From Cytobacillus sp. IB215665 (GTDB taxonomy: Bacteria; Bacillota; Bacilli; Bacillales; SM2101): 49,709 bases of DNA. The stretch lies in assembly GCF_033963835.1 (NCBI RefSeq), contig NZ_JAXBME010000025.1, positions 1 to 49,709 of the forward strand. The letters run 5' to 3'. Positions 8,140-16,928 of the stretch are shown here, piece by piece. Made by a program: the position numbers and the translations under genes. A model generated the notes under the pieces. That model was not told the DNA's origin, did not search any database, and worked only from the letters and a program-made list of their open reading frames with translations. The number at the start of each line of letters is the position of its first letter. The stretch's first letter is position 1.

Positions 8140-8550
8140 TCAAACTACATAAGCGAATTTTCCTTTTCCGTCAGGTGTAAATTCGATATCAATTGGAGTT
8201 TCTCCTCCAGAAATCTGAATGGCAGTAGTAACCGAATGAGTTTTTACATCAATTGCTGATACCAGACCAGGAACAGAATCATTTACCACATAAGCAAGTG
8301 TTCCGTTTGGAGTAAAGGCGATATCATTCGGAAATCCTCCTGCAAAAATCTGAACCGTAGCAATAACTCTATGGTTTTTCACATCATTGACAGATAAATT
8401 ACTAATAGCATCACCCGCAATCACGTAAGCAAATTTTCCATAGGGTGTGAATGCTAAGGCTCGTGGAGTTCTTCCAATTCTCACAGTTGCAATTAAGGTA
8501 TGCGTTTTCACACCTATCACTGAAACGGTTTTTCCCACGCTAATGTTCAT
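8140..8550 (-). pseudogene. YVTN beta-propeller repeat protein, partial
   Basis: The 136-aa frame contains three propeller repeats of the YVTN/YncE type, each with TxxGxxAYVV-like ends and DVKxHxVxxxIQI strands (FTPYGKFAYVI, FTPNGTLAYVVN, FTPDGKGKFAYVV). Whole propellers need at least six to seven blades and secreted members have a signal peptide. Both are missing, so this is a fragment. The start at 8550 has no convincing ribosome binding site. The far end stops right after a blade strand. Confidence 0.7.
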
Positions 8551-8602
8551 ACAGCATATTGTGTAATCTATGTGGCTATATCTGTAAAGTGTTCCTCTTA
8601 TA

Positions 8603-8631
8603 TTGAGGTACGAAAATCCGATTGTTATACT
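8603..8631 (+). promoter_or_regulatory. Sigma-A promoter of the LytTR operon
   Basis: TTGAGG (8603-8608), a 17-nt spacer and TATACT (8626-8631) with an upstream TG two bases before the -10. It lies 53 bp before the LytTR start and is the only good promoter match in this gap. Confidence 0.65.
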
Positions 8632-8683
8632 ACTTTTGAAAAAACATGGCTATGTATTACGATGAACGAAAGGAGGTTGACAT

Positions 8684-9136
8684 TTGAAAATTAAACTTGA
8701 CATTAGTAATGAGCGTTATGATGAAATCAAATCTGCACTTGAAGAACGAGGAATTGAAATAGATGATTCTGCCGACTTGGTATTAAGTGAAACCAACAGC
8801 TTCCTTGATGTTCTGACTGTGAGAGAAAAAGGAACAAAAGCTCGGATCATTTTATCGGTAGAGGACATTATTTGTATCGAATCGTTCGGTCATGCAGTTG
8901 AGGTACAAACACAAGAAGGACTATATCAAGCTACCGACCGATTATACCGAATTGTCAGTTTGCTTGACCCAACAAAATTTTTGCGTATAAGTAACTCTGT
9001 TGTAATTGCAAGAAATAAGGTTAAACGAATTACACCTACTCTTTCGTCGAAGTTTATCCTTACATTGACTAATGGTAAAAGTGTTGATGTAACAAGAAGC
9101 TATTACTACATTTTTAAAGAAAATTTCGGAATATAA
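8684..9136 (+). CDS. LytTR-domain DNA-binding regulator
   Basis: A 150-aa protein. Residues about 50-147 form a LytTR DNA-binding domain (IILSVEDIICIESFGHAVEVQT, LLDPTKFLRISNSVVIARNKVKRI, FILTLTNGKSVDVTRSYYYIFKE). The first 45 residues are not a receiver domain, so this is a stand-alone LytTR regulator of the kind paired with inhibitory membrane proteins. The start is TTG at 8684, seven bases behind AGGAGG. The gene 13 bp downstream encodes the likely partner. Confidence 0.85.
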   Translation: MKIKLDISNERYDEIKSALEERGIEIDDSADLVLSETNSFLDVLTVREKGTKARIILSVEDIICIESFGHAVEVQTQEGLYQATDRLYRIVSLLDPTKFLRISNSVVIARNKVKRITPTLSSKFILTLTNGKSVDVTRSYYYIFKENFGI

Positions 9137-9149
9137 AGGAGTCGATTAC

Positions 9150-9710
9150 ATGAATTTTCCTACTTTTTTGAATTATCCTACTTTTTTTCTCGCACTGTTT
9201 GCAATTGTAATTATATTAGTTGCTACCGTTATTGTTTATTTTCAAGTCTATAAACGGCATATTAATAAGGCTTTAGGAACAACCGAGGGCAAGCGTACTT
9301 CAATGGTTCCTCCAAATAGAGTCGCTATTGTTATGACCATAATAGTTTTAATCATTGGCATATTCATCAGCTATATTGCGGGATATGCTAATGCCAAAGA
9401 TGATGCTTGGGTGATGTCACATTCTGATATTCAGACATTCTATGCAGAAGTAAAAGAAGTAGGCGAGAAAACTTTATTGGTTGATGGTATTTCCCTCAAT
9501 GATGAGAATTACCGTGGTGAGTTTCAATATGATATATGGGGAGAAGTGAGTATATATCGACAGGATGCTGTTATCCGACTTTCTGATTTGTCAGAAGGTG
9601 ATTTGGTTTCAATCACACTATTAACCGACCGCACAGGCATTACAAATATCTTCAAAATTCAGCTGTTAGCTGATAAGAACCTCAATATGGGTAGAAGAAC
9701 TGTAAGGTAA
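9150..9710 (+). CDS. Membrane partner of the LytTR regulator
   Basis: A 186-aa protein with two transmembrane segments (about 10-30 and 58-78) and a C-terminal domain of about 105 residues predicted outside, rich in beta-type sequence (FYAEVKEVGEKTLLVDGI, GDLVSITLLTD). It follows the LytTR gene with its own RBS (aaaggag). In LytTR regulatory systems a co-encoded membrane protein holds the regulator inactive. This protein is not a four-helix DUF3021 member, so the match is by organisation rather than by sequence family. Confidence 0.6.
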   Translation: MNFPTFLNYPTFFLALFAIVIILVATVIVYFQVYKRHINKALGTTEGKRTSMVPPNRVAIVMTIIVLIIGIFISYIAGYANAKDDAWVMSHSDIQTFYAEVKEVGEKTLLVDGISLNDENYRGEFQYDIWGEVSIYRQDAVIRLSDLSEGDLVSITLLTDRTGITNIFKIQLLADKNLNMGRRTVR

Positions 9711-9971
9711 TTAGGAGAAAAATTGAGATTATCAATAAAAATAAACCTGTACCCTTTAGAGAAGGCAAGAAAATCTTTAAAGGGTTATTTATGTATAAAA
9801 TAGAAAAAAGAGACGGTTTCAGATTATATATGATGTAGCCGCATACCCTCAAAGGAACGGCTGTAGAGGGTAGATGAACAAAAAATCGCACCTATTTTGG
9901 TAGTGACCGCTAAAAGTTAGACGCGTTATTAAATTTAGATTGCCCGTATTCAATAAATCTCTGAAAATTAC
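9711..9971. other. Intergenic region before the transfer operon
   Basis: No complete gene is visible. A short frame at about 9724-9838 reads KPVPFREGKKIFKGLF and ends at a TAG. It lacks an RBS and may be the 3' end of a lost gene. A weak hairpin ACCCTTTA/TAAAGGGT lies near 9748-9787. Confidence 0.4.
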
Positions 9972-10000
9972 TTGAGTTGTCCATGTGAATATAGTACAAT
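9972..10000 (+). promoter_or_regulatory. Promoter of the putative transfer operon
   Basis: TTGAGT (9972-9977), 17-nt spacer, TACAAT (9995-10000). Transcription would start near 10007 and run into the leader hairpin at 10066 before reaching the first gene at 10168. Confidence 0.65.
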
Positions 10001-10065
10001 TTACTCAAATATTAGAAATTCGTTCCTATTTTGTTCAAAATTGAATAAGAGAAGAACTACTGTCA

Positions 10066-10123
10066 AAAGGCAGGGTTTGAAGTTAACACTTTTTTAAGTG
10101 TATCTTCATGCCCTGCCTTTTTT
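10066..10123 (+). terminator. Leader terminator ahead of the transfer operon
   Basis: AAAGGCAGGG (10066-10075) pairs with CCCTGCCTTT (10111-10120), with an inner ACACTT/AAGTGT pairing, followed by TTT. It sits between the promoter at 9972 and the first gene, with no second promoter recognised after it. The operon therefore seems to need read-through (attenuation or antitermination). Confidence 0.75.
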
Positions 10124-10167
10124 AATTTCTTTAATTACCAAAAAACACTAATTAATGGAGGCGAAAC

Positions 10168-10392
10168 ATGGAATTAACACAAGGAAAATCAAACAGTATC
10201 ATTCCTGAATTTCAAACTATCTTTTCAGAGGTGGGAGTAAACGCATCAATCATTGAGCTACTATCAGCTCATACCAAAGAAGAACAAAAGGAGATATTTG
10301 AAACATTTAAGCCAATTTTTGAGGATGAAATGACGTTTGTATTAACAGTCTATCAGCTTCAAAAACAAGAAAAAATGAAAATATTAAATTAA
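10168..10392 (+). CDS. Small acidic protein, first gene of the transfer operon
   Basis: A 74-aa soluble, mostly helical protein (FQTIFSEVGVNASIIELLSAHTKEE, FKPIFEDEMTFVLTVYQLQKQEK) with a good RBS (ggaggcg). No family was recognised. As the first gene behind a leader terminator it is a reasonable candidate for a regulator of that leader, but nothing in its sequence proves this. Confidence 0.7.
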   Translation: MELTQGKSNSIIPEFQTIFSEVGVNASIIELLSAHTKEEQKEIFETFKPIFEDEMTFVLTVYQLQKQEKMKILN

Positions 10393-10428
10393 GTGCATTT
10401 ACTTAAACTCGCAAGGAGGTAGGGGTAG

Positions 10429-10575
10429 TTGGAAAAACATAAGAGGATTTGTTTTGCTGTAGGTGTGATTGTATTGACCGTTTCCATTGCTGCAAAAGTA
10501 AACGCTGATAAGCAGAGTCATTTCACACCATCACCAGTTAGCTCAGGAAATATCTATGAATCAAATACCCTTTAA
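10429..10575 (+). CDS. Small secreted or membrane-anchored peptide (48 aa)
   Basis: A TTG start at 10429 lies ten bases behind AGGAGG. The product begins MEKHKRICFAVGVIVLTVSI and continues AAKVNADKQ, a clear signal peptide or single N-terminal membrane segment, followed by about 20 polar residues. It overlaps the next gene by 20 bp, suggesting translational coupling in the transfer operon. Function is unknown. Confidence 0.6.
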   Translation: MEKHKRICFAVGVIVLTVSIAAKVNADKQSHFTPSPVSSGNIYESNTL

Positions 10576-11146
10576 GCTGGTATTGATAAGGTTTGGTTTA
10601 TTAATCATCCAGTTGCTCTTAGTACCATTATCATTCATGCAACTGAAGTGGAGTAGTGAAGGAAAAGGTAGCATAATTTTATCGGCTATAACAATGGTAA
10701 TCGCATTATTGTTGTACGTCACTTACAAATATTATAAACGATCATTCATAAACATTTTTACTCTATTAAATAGCTTTGGGGCAATCAGTATTCTTTACAT
10801 TACTGAAAGACAAGATACATTATTCTCGCATTTATTGTTCATTCTTATACTTGTTTCATCATTTGGAATCAGCATCTTAATCTTAGTCGTCCAGAACCGT
10901 AGTGGTAAAAATAAATTGCGATTCGTTGTAGATAAGCCTAAAACGATATCCGAGCGTAAGACTGATTTTATGAACAATCACACTCAGTTAAAAGAAATAT
11001 GGAACAACAGGAAAGAGAACGGTTTAATCAAACCAATTTACTTAGCATTCTTTACTGAACAAGAAGAGGAACATGATTCAATCACTTTTATATTAGGGGA
11101 GGGAGTGGAATACAATAGCAAAACCTTCAGAAAAGAAAAGTCTTAG
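10556..11146 (+). CDS. Membrane N-domain linked to the coupling ATPase
   Basis: A 196-aa protein with about four hydrophobic segments in residues 5-120, then a soluble tail (KTDFMNNHTQLKEIWNNRKENG). It has no recognisable ATPase motif. It overlaps the reading frame of the VirD4/TraG ATPase, which begins around 11115 in the +1 frame. In many coupling proteins the membrane helices and ATPase are one polypeptide. Here they are split or joined by frameshift. Its membrane topology suits the anchor part of a type IV coupling protein. Confidence 0.7.
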   Translation: MNQIPFKLVLIRFGLLIIQLLLVPLSFMQLKWSSEGKGSIILSAITMVIALLLYVTYKYYKRSFINIFTLLNSFGAISILYITERQDTLFSHLLFILILVSSFGISILILVVQNRSGKNKLRFVVDKPKTISERKTDFMNNHTQLKEIWNNRKENGLIKPIYLAFFTEQEEEHDSITFILGEGVEYNSKTFRKEKS

Positions 11147-12758
11147 TTGGGGAAGAGACGATGCGTTTACTCATACATTAATTGTTGGTCCAACAAGGTG
11201 TGGTAAAACAGCAACTATTCTTAAGCCAATTATCTATCAAATATTAGATTCAAAACGTAAAGGAAGAAAAGTAGGTCTCTCAGTCATTGAACCAAAAGGG
11301 GATGTGGCTGCAATGGTTAAAGAGATTTGCACTTGGATGGAAATTGATTGTGTTCACATAGACCCAACAATCCCTAATAGTGATCGCTTAAATGTCATGC
11401 AGGGTGATAAAGACGATGTAGCAGAGGCAACAGTGGCTGTCTTAAAATCACTATTCGGTAAACAGGAGGCCTTCTTCGCAACAGTGCAGGAGTTGTCTAC
11501 TCGTAAAATCACATTGATGTTAAAGGAACTATACGGAGACAACATGGATATCACAGATGTGTTAACAAATCTACGAGATCCATATGTATTAGAGAAAAAC
11601 ATCCATAAACTACAAGAAAAACAAGGTAACACAGAGCTAGTCAAATTCTTCACTCATGAGCTGTTAGGAAGCCTTAAAGATAAATACCAACAATTAATTA
11701 TTGGTTTACGTGCACAGATGGAGAATATTACTTCAAATGACCATTTAAAAAGAGTAATTACAGGTAAGAGCACTTTTAGCATTGATGAACATTTTGAAAT
11801 TGGTGGTGTTCTTGCGGTAAACACTGCTCTTGGAAAGCTTGGAAAAGCGGGTGATGCATTCGGTCAATTTGTTGCGATGCACCTACAATTAGGTACATTT
11901 AGACGAAAAGGTACTGAAAAAACGAGGGTAGATCACTACATGATTATAGATGAATATAGTCGCTATATTAATCCAGATGTTGAACGGTGGTTATCTATAT
12001 CAGCCGAGTATCGAGTTGCAGGGATGTTTGCGATTCAGTCAATTGCACAGCTGGAGGTAGAGGCTGGTCAATTAAGTGGGAAGGCTATGAAACAAGCAAT
12101 CTTAACATCAACAAGAAACAAAATCATATTTGGTGGATTATCTTCCAATGATGCTAAAGAATTAGCGCAAGAACTTGGACAAGACAGGGTGGTTTACAAG
12201 AATAAATTATATTCAGGTAATCCGCTAAAAAGCCTAATCCCTAAAGGATATAGTATCAAAGAAGAAGACAAAGATCGCTTTCCATATACATTATTGATGG
12301 ATGGGCTACCGAGATTTCATTTTGTCCATAAGCTTCTGCAAGATGGACATCCTCAACCACCAGGTATAGCATTAGGAACATTTTTACCTCGTGATTGGAA
12401 AGAACTAATTATTAAAGAGGATGTACATCGTATTTCACAAGAGGAACAGAAGAAAGCGAAGTTAGTAGGTCAAGAGAATAGTAGTAGTAATGATAATAAG
12501 AACAAAAATAGAAGGAAAGAGGTTGTCTTTAATCTAAAACCGAAAAATGATCCATTCTTAGATGATCCATTTGAGGAACCAGTTGAAGATAACAATAAGC
12601 AAAATGAAAAAACAGTTCTTTCTCCAGTTGCTGTTGAAACATCGACAGAACCAACTGAAGATAGTGAAGTTGATAATTCAAGTAAGGATATAGAAGAAAA
12701 GCAAAAACCAAAAGAACCAGTTGCTTTATTAAAAGATCAAGACGATGACTTTTGGTAA
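11115..12758 (+). CDS. VirD4/TraG-type coupling ATPase (start uncertain)
   Basis: Walker A (GPTRCGKT, encoded at about 11190-11215) and Walker B (YMIIDEY) with the following RYINPDVERWLSISAEYR match type IV coupling proteins, which hand relaxase-DNA to the secretion channel. The first usual start codon in frame is GTG 11304, but that would remove Walker A. The frame is open back to a TAG at 11094-11096 and offers only ATA (11115, behind GGGGAGGG) or non-standard codons. It may therefore start at ATA or be made by +1 frameshift from the upstream ORF, a one-base loss being an alternative. The C-terminal 90 residues are acidic and disordered, with NDPFLDDPFEEP. Confidence 0.8.
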   Translation: MAKPSEKKSLSWGRDDAFTHTLIVGPTRCGKTATILKPIIYQILDSKRKGRKVGLSVIEPKGDVAAMVKEICTWMEIDCVHIDPTIPNSDRLNVMQGDKDDVAEATVAVLKSLFGKQEAFFATVQELSTRKITLMLKELYGDNMDITDVLTNLRDPYVLEKNIHKLQEKQGNTELVKFFTHELLGSLKDKYQQLIIGLRAQMENITSNDHLKRVITGKSTFSIDEHFEIGGVLAVNTALGKLGKAGDAFGQFVAMHLQLGTFRRKGTEKTRVDHYMIIDEYSRYINPDVERWLSISAEYRVAGMFAIQSIAQLEVEAGQLSGKAMKQAILTSTRNKIIFGGLSSNDAKELAQELGQDRVVYKNKLYSGNPLKSLIPKGYSIKEEDKDRFPYTLLMDGLPRFHFVHKLLQDGHPQPPGIALGTFLPRDWKELIIKEDVHRISQEEQKKAKLVGQENSSSNDNKNKNRRKEVVFNLKPKNDPFLDDPFEEPVEDNNKQNEKTVLSPVAVETSTEPTEDSEVDNSSKDIEEKQKPKEPVALLKDQDDDFW

Positions 12759-12787
12759 ACAAACCTAAAATTGAAGGGATGGATTAG

Positions 12788-14254
12788 ATGAATAAAGCAC
12801 TAATGGTAACTGCAATACCAGCGGCAGCGCTTGTCGGAACAGCTTTAATGCCTGATGCAGCTGCTGCATCTGAAAATGTACAAGGTGATTCAGAAGTTCA
12901 AGAACAACCGGGGTTCGTTGCAGGTGATGCTCAAGAAATAGTAGAGGAATTAGTAAAAGTAGATCCAGTAACTGAAACAACACCAGCCAATGGAGCTGAG
13001 CAACCTGATAATGAAGATGAAGACATTTCAAATCAACAGGAAGAATTCTCAAGTGAAAAATCAGTTGAATCGTTTGCCTTTACTGAATTAGTCGAAGAAG
13101 AGGAACAACCTACTGATAATGAACTAGTACAAGAAAAGGTTGATAATGATACTGGAACAATTAGTAGCCAAGAGTCTGAAAAGGCTGAAAATCAAGAAGT
13201 GCTTAAAGATAATGATGAATCACAAGGAATATCTGAACAACAACTTACTACTCCTAAAAAAGTGGTACCACCATCAATTACCGAAGACAATAGTGAAGTA
13301 CAAAGCCAAACCATAGATAGCTTTGTTGATGAAAACACAGGTATCACACTAACTGTCTCGGCATTAAAAGTAAATGAGGATTTAAACGCTGATTCAGATG
13401 AAACGGAATCAACTAATAACACAGACATTAGTAATGAAAGTGAAGTAGACTCTTCTGAAGATGATTCTGCGGATAAAAATGACGAATCTATTGATGAAAA
13501 AGTAGACCAAACCGCTGAAGAGGTGTACTTAGAGGATAAAAAAGAAGAATATGAACAATACTCTGAGGCATTTGACACAGAATATGTAGCTCCAAATGAA
13601 GATGAGTTAAGTAATATAAAAATAATAGAGAGTGAAAGTAGGAAATTACGTCAACTGACACACGAAGAAGCGTTAGCTTATAATCCACTTCATCATGTCA
13701 ATACAAAACGTGATTCACTGATATTAGATGCAGTCGCAAAAGAAAGAGCTGGAGATCCTGAAGCATGGATTGAGTATAGGAAATTTGCATATAAGCAGTC
13801 TCCTTACAATTTTGAAATCGTTGATGGCAAGCCAGTTTACAATAAGTTTTACTACGGAGAGTTAATTGAACATACAATCCAAGTTATAACACAGGCTGAG
13901 ATGGAAGAGGACGAGGAAAAAGCGAATATTTGGAAAGAGGCTTTAAATGAACGTTTAGACGAATTTAAGAATGCTCCTGGGCAAGTGCCGTATGTAGTCG
14001 GATTAAATCATAATGAATCTCTCGCAAAAGAATATGATGTTGAAATGGCTGATATGAGCGTATGGGTGAATCCAAAACAACTGTGGCTGAAAGAAAGAAA
14101 AATGTGGTGGGATAATCCTTTATTTGCTGAACAACCAGAGTTATTAGACCAGTCATTAACTGCAGCTTTCGTCCATGGCACGGACATTAATCAAATTAAT
14201 CCTACAAAAACTGAACTAGCACTAGTGAAAAATATAAATGAAGGTGGAGAATAG
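12788..14254 (+). CDS. Secreted, highly acidic surface-type protein
   Basis: A 488-aa protein. An N-terminal signal peptide (MNKALMVTAIPAAALVGTA) has a likely cleavage near DAAAAS. Residues about 30-270 are extremely acidic and low-complexity (rich in E, D, S, N, Q). A structured C-terminal part of about 200 residues follows, with many Trp and Tyr (AWIEYRKFAYKQSPYNFEI, MSVWVNPKQLWLKERKMWW). It lies 29 bp after the coupling ATPase and 2 bp before the S1-domain gene, so it belongs to the transfer operon. It could act at the cell surface in mating. No family was recognised. Confidence 0.75.
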   Translation: MNKALMVTAIPAAALVGTALMPDAAAASENVQGDSEVQEQPGFVAGDAQEIVEELVKVDPVTETTPANGAEQPDNEDEDISNQQEEFSSEKSVESFAFTELVEEEEQPTDNELVQEKVDNDTGTISSQESEKAENQEVLKDNDESQGISEQQLTTPKKVVPPSITEDNSEVQSQTIDSFVDENTGITLTVSALKVNEDLNADSDETESTNNTDISNESEVDSSEDDSADKNDESIDEKVDQTAEEVYLEDKKEEYEQYSEAFDTEYVAPNEDELSNIKIIESESRKLRQLTHEEALAYNPLHHVNTKRDSLILDAVAKERAGDPEAWIEYRKFAYKQSPYNFEIVDGKPVYNKFYYGELIEHTIQVITQAEMEEDEEKANIWKEALNERLDEFKNAPGQVPYVVGLNHNESLAKEYDVEMADMSVWVNPKQLWLKERKMWWDNPLFAEQPELLDQSLTAAFVHGTDINQINPTKTELALVKNINEGGE

Positions 14255-14256
14255 AA

Positions 14257-15111
14257 ATGATGAATGACGCACACTTAGATGTATTAATTGAAGGTTATGA
14301 TGCAAATAAAGCACTAAAGATGGAAGAGGATATTTCTGAAAAAGCGTGGAGAGAAATATATAGTTCTCGTCAAAACTCAACGATCTTACAAGCTGATGTG
14401 ATTGGACTTGAAGACAAAATATACTCTGACAAGGTTAAGGAGAAAAAACCATGTGCAATTATTCAAATTGGTTTCATTCGTGGCTTTGTTCCGATTGATT
14501 TCTCAGGAGTACAAACGAAAGATGAGCTAAGGGATCTCGTAGGTACAGCAATTGCATTCAAAGTAATTGCTATAGATAGAGAGAATGAGATTTTTGTAGC
14601 ATCACGTGATGCTGCACTTGAGCACATGGCAAATATAACGATAAAAAAATTAAAGAAGGACAAAATCGTATTATCTGTAATTCGTAAAGTTGGTCAAAGG
14701 GATTTACAAGTAGATATTGGTGGTATTAAGGCTGAAATTCCTATCACAGAAGTGGATTATGGCTGGGTAGATAACTTAGAGGAAAGATATAAAGCTGGCG
14801 ATCATATAAACGTAAAAATAATAGAAGTAGATAAAGACAATAAACAGGTTAAGGTAAGTGCAAAAGCAGCTAAACCAAATCATTGGTCACAAATATCAAA
14901 GCAGTTTAGTGTAAAATCTGAATATGTTGGTAAAGTAAGCGGTGTTACTGATTATGGTACTTTTGTAAACCTAGCTGCTGGGGTGGATGCACTAGTCCCT
15001 CATTTACGCCATGAATCCGTTAAAAAAGGTCAAAAGGTTTTAATACGTATTTCAAGTATTAATGCGGAAGAACAAAAAATTAACGGACGTATTATTCGGA
15101 TTGTAGGATAA
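14257..15111 (+). CDS. S1-domain RNA-binding protein
   Basis: A 284-aa protein with about three OB/S1 repeats after a 45-residue N-terminal helix region. The clearest is the third (SEYVGKVSGVTDYGTFVNLAAGVDALVPH), with the classic GxVxxxxxyGxFVxL pattern. The first repeat lies around 45-120 and the second around 125-205 (KVIAIDRENEIFVASRDA, KIIEVDKDNKQVKVSAKAA). It resembles ribosomal protein S1 fragments, but is plasmid-type by context. It probably binds mRNA or ssDNA. The start is coupled to the upstream gene and it overlaps the next by one base (TAATG). Confidence 0.85.
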   Translation: MMNDAHLDVLIEGYDANKALKMEEDISEKAWREIYSSRQNSTILQADVIGLEDKIYSDKVKEKKPCAIIQIGFIRGFVPIDFSGVQTKDELRDLVGTAIAFKVIAIDRENEIFVASRDAALEHMANITIKKLKKDKIVLSVIRKVGQRDLQVDIGGIKAEIPITEVDYGWVDNLEERYKAGDHINVKIIEVDKDNKQVKVSAKAAKPNHWSQISKQFSVKSEYVGKVSGVTDYGTFVNLAAGVDALVPHLRHESVKKGQKVLIRISSINAEEQKINGRIIRIVG

Positions 15112-15851
15112 TGACAAAGATAAGCCCATTTTCTTGTACTCATGATTATAAAGTGTATTGGAATCCTATAGATACAAATGAAGAACCTTCTTCCGCTGGT
15201 TTTATATATAGTAGTGATGAGGAAAAAGAAATGTTGAGGCAAGTTGGTAGTATAGGTGTAATTGGGCAAATACAGCTTTCACGTATCTTTTTAAACAATC
15301 AAAAAGCTAAACTAAATAAACTGCTTGACTTAAAAAAAGTGAGACAACACTTGTTACAGAAGGGGAATCAACAAATTCCAATCTATACATTAGGCTATGT
15401 TGGTTTAAACAATATTGATAGGTTGGATAGGATTAATCAGTTTAAGGATTTTACAAAGGATCAAATATTGCAAAAGCTAGTATTTGCTAATCTTTTCAGT
15501 GAGTTTAAAAAAAATAATTCTGAAGCGAAAGTACATGAGGCAATTGATGGTCCATATACAGGCATTATTGAAAATAACGAAAAAATGTATCATGTTATCG
15601 TAGTTCGAGGTAATGAGTCAGAAATAGAAAATCATTTTAAGTACGAACAACCTAAAGAGCGAGTATTGATTGTTGTTGAATCTCTATCGTTTGTTACACC
15701 AATAATAGATTCCGTTAAAGAATATTCAAAACAGATTCGCGTAACGACGGATCTTGATATGAGAGATGGATTTCAGAATATGTTTTATAAGTTCTTTGAT
15801 GGTTCATTAATAAAAGAAAAGGAACTTTCAGAGCTAAAGTTAAAAAATTAA
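15111..15851 (+). CDS. wHTH-like protein, possibly replication-relaxation type
   Basis: A 246-aa soluble protein. Residues about 40-100 (LRQVGSIGVIGQIQLSRIF, LDLKKVRQHLLQKG, PIYTLGYVGL) look like the N-terminal winged helix of replication-relaxation family proteins, which often sit in plasmid transfer regions. The C-terminal half has alternating beta and alpha sequence, including RVLIVVESLSFVTPIIDSV. The family assignment is tentative. It is the last gene of the operon and is followed by a terminator. Confidence 0.55.
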   Translation: MTKISPFSCTHDYKVYWNPIDTNEEPSSAGFIYSSDEEKEMLRQVGSIGVIGQIQLSRIFLNNQKAKLNKLLDLKKVRQHLLQKGNQQIPIYTLGYVGLNNIDRLDRINQFKDFTKDQILQKLVFANLFSEFKKNNSEAKVHEAIDGPYTGIIENNEKMYHVIVVRGNESEIENHFKYEQPKERVLIVVESLSFVTPIIDSVKEYSKQIRVTTDLDMRDGFQNMFYKFFDGSLIKEKELSELKLKN

Positions 15852-15948
15852 GAGGATATAACATATATTACATGTCTAAATGTGGCTTTAAAACAAAGAT
15901 TGATTATTTGTAAAAAAGTTCGATAACTTATAAAAAAGATTGATCAAA

Positions 15949-15979
15949 AATCCTGTTGAAAGGTTAGCAGGATTTTTTT
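15949..15979 (+). terminator. Terminator of the transfer operon
   Basis: AATCCTG (15949-15955) and CAGGATT (15968-15974 region) form a stem followed by a run of T. Confidence 0.7.
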
Positions 15980-16016
15980 CTTATTCCATAAAAGGGCCAT
16001 ATTGTGGAATAACAAG
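15980..16016. repeat. Short repeat flanking the phosphotransferase cassette, left copy
   Basis: GGGCCATATTGTGGAATAA begins at 15994 and recurs at 21091 on the far side of the TetR-phosphotransferase-MFS cassette. The left copy is part of an inverted repeat (TTATTCCAT ... TGGAATAA, 15981-16012). The rest of 16017-16177 holds no gene. Confidence 0.6.
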
Positions 16017-16177
16017 TTTTTTTGATTAATTATTTAGTAGGTTATAACTTGCAGGAACTGGCTTAATTAGCTGAATCATACTTTATAAAACCATATCAAA
16101 TCCCATCATTTCTATCTGGTAATTAAATATAACAAAAGGAAAGTTTAATAAGAACTGTCTTTTTACATGATACGAAA

Positions 16178-16801
16178 TTATTTTGGGAATGCTGTTAATC
16201 CCACTATAAATCCTGGCCCTAATAGTGTAACTTTTGTAAGGATCATGGCAAGCTCTTTTGGGGTCTTATCGATGTCATTCTCCAACCACATCTGTATTAC
16301 ACCAAGATTGGCCGAACTTACATAAGCGAAAAAGTAGTCATGCGAAATGATTAATTCTCTGGTTCGCAACTGGTTCTCGAGACTATTGAACATATGTCGT
16401 TTTATAACGTCTTTAAATTTACGTTGAAAAGTTGGGTTGCCATTAGGTCCTAAGAGGATTTTTAGGAAGCGTGCATGTCTCGCAAAAAATTCGGCTAATT
16501 TTAGCACATGTGGCAATGGTTCTTCCCGATTTATATAGCTTAGAGGGTTAATTGGATCAGCAAATTCCGTACCCTTAATGGTTTCGGAAATTCCCTCGAA
16601 TAGTTCATTTTCACATTGCTCCAGAAAGTCATATTTATCATGATAATGAATGTAAAAAGTTCCTCGATTAATATCAGCTTTCTTTGTCAATTCATTCACA
16701 GATATCCCTTCTAACCCCTTTTCTTCCATAAGTTCCGTCAGAGCATCACGCAGCATTTTCTTTGTTCTGATTACTCGTTTGTCTACAGTTTTCTCGGACA
16801 T
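16178..16801 (-). CDS. TetR-family repressor
   Basis: A 207-aa regulator from ATG 16801, which lies behind GGAGGTGAT (an upstream ATG at 16861 has no RBS). The N-terminal helix-turn-helix reads MLRDALTELMEEKGLEGISV followed by NELTKKADINRGTFYIHYHDKYDFL, the standard TetR signature. The ligand domain is typical in length, with a TetR_C_7-like flavour. It is divergent from the phosphotransferase/MFS pair and most likely represses them and itself from the intergenic operator region. The inducer is unknown. Confidence 0.9.
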   Translation of the reverse strand: MSEKTVDKRVIRTKKMLRDALTELMEEKGLEGISVNELTKKADINRGTFYIHYHDKYDFLEQCENELFEGISETIKGTEFADPINPLSYINREEPLPHVLKLAEFFARHARFLKILLGPNGNPTFQRKFKDVIKRHMFNSLENQLRTRELIISHDYFFAYVSSANLGVIQMWLENDIDKTPKELAMILTKVTLLGPGFIVGLTAFPK

Positions 16802-16928
16802 ATAGATCACCTCCATAAGAAAATTCACAATGTTAATCAACACAATTAATTGAATTGTCAACTAAAGGGCATTGTATAATTTATTGTTTATTGAACTTAG
16901 TATACAAGTAATTAATAATGAACACAAA

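Noticed and set aside
11304-12758. Coupling ATPase starting at GTG 11304
   Set aside because: Would remove Walker A, which is clearly encoded upstream in the same frame.
12529-13052. Minus-strand ORFs of 77 and 95 aa
   Set aside because: Shadows of the low-complexity acidic coding sequence on the plus strand, no RBS.
10168-15851. Relaxase gene in the transfer operon
   Set aside because: No HUH triad or tyrosine motif was seen in any protein of this operon. The relaxase must lie outside the window if present.
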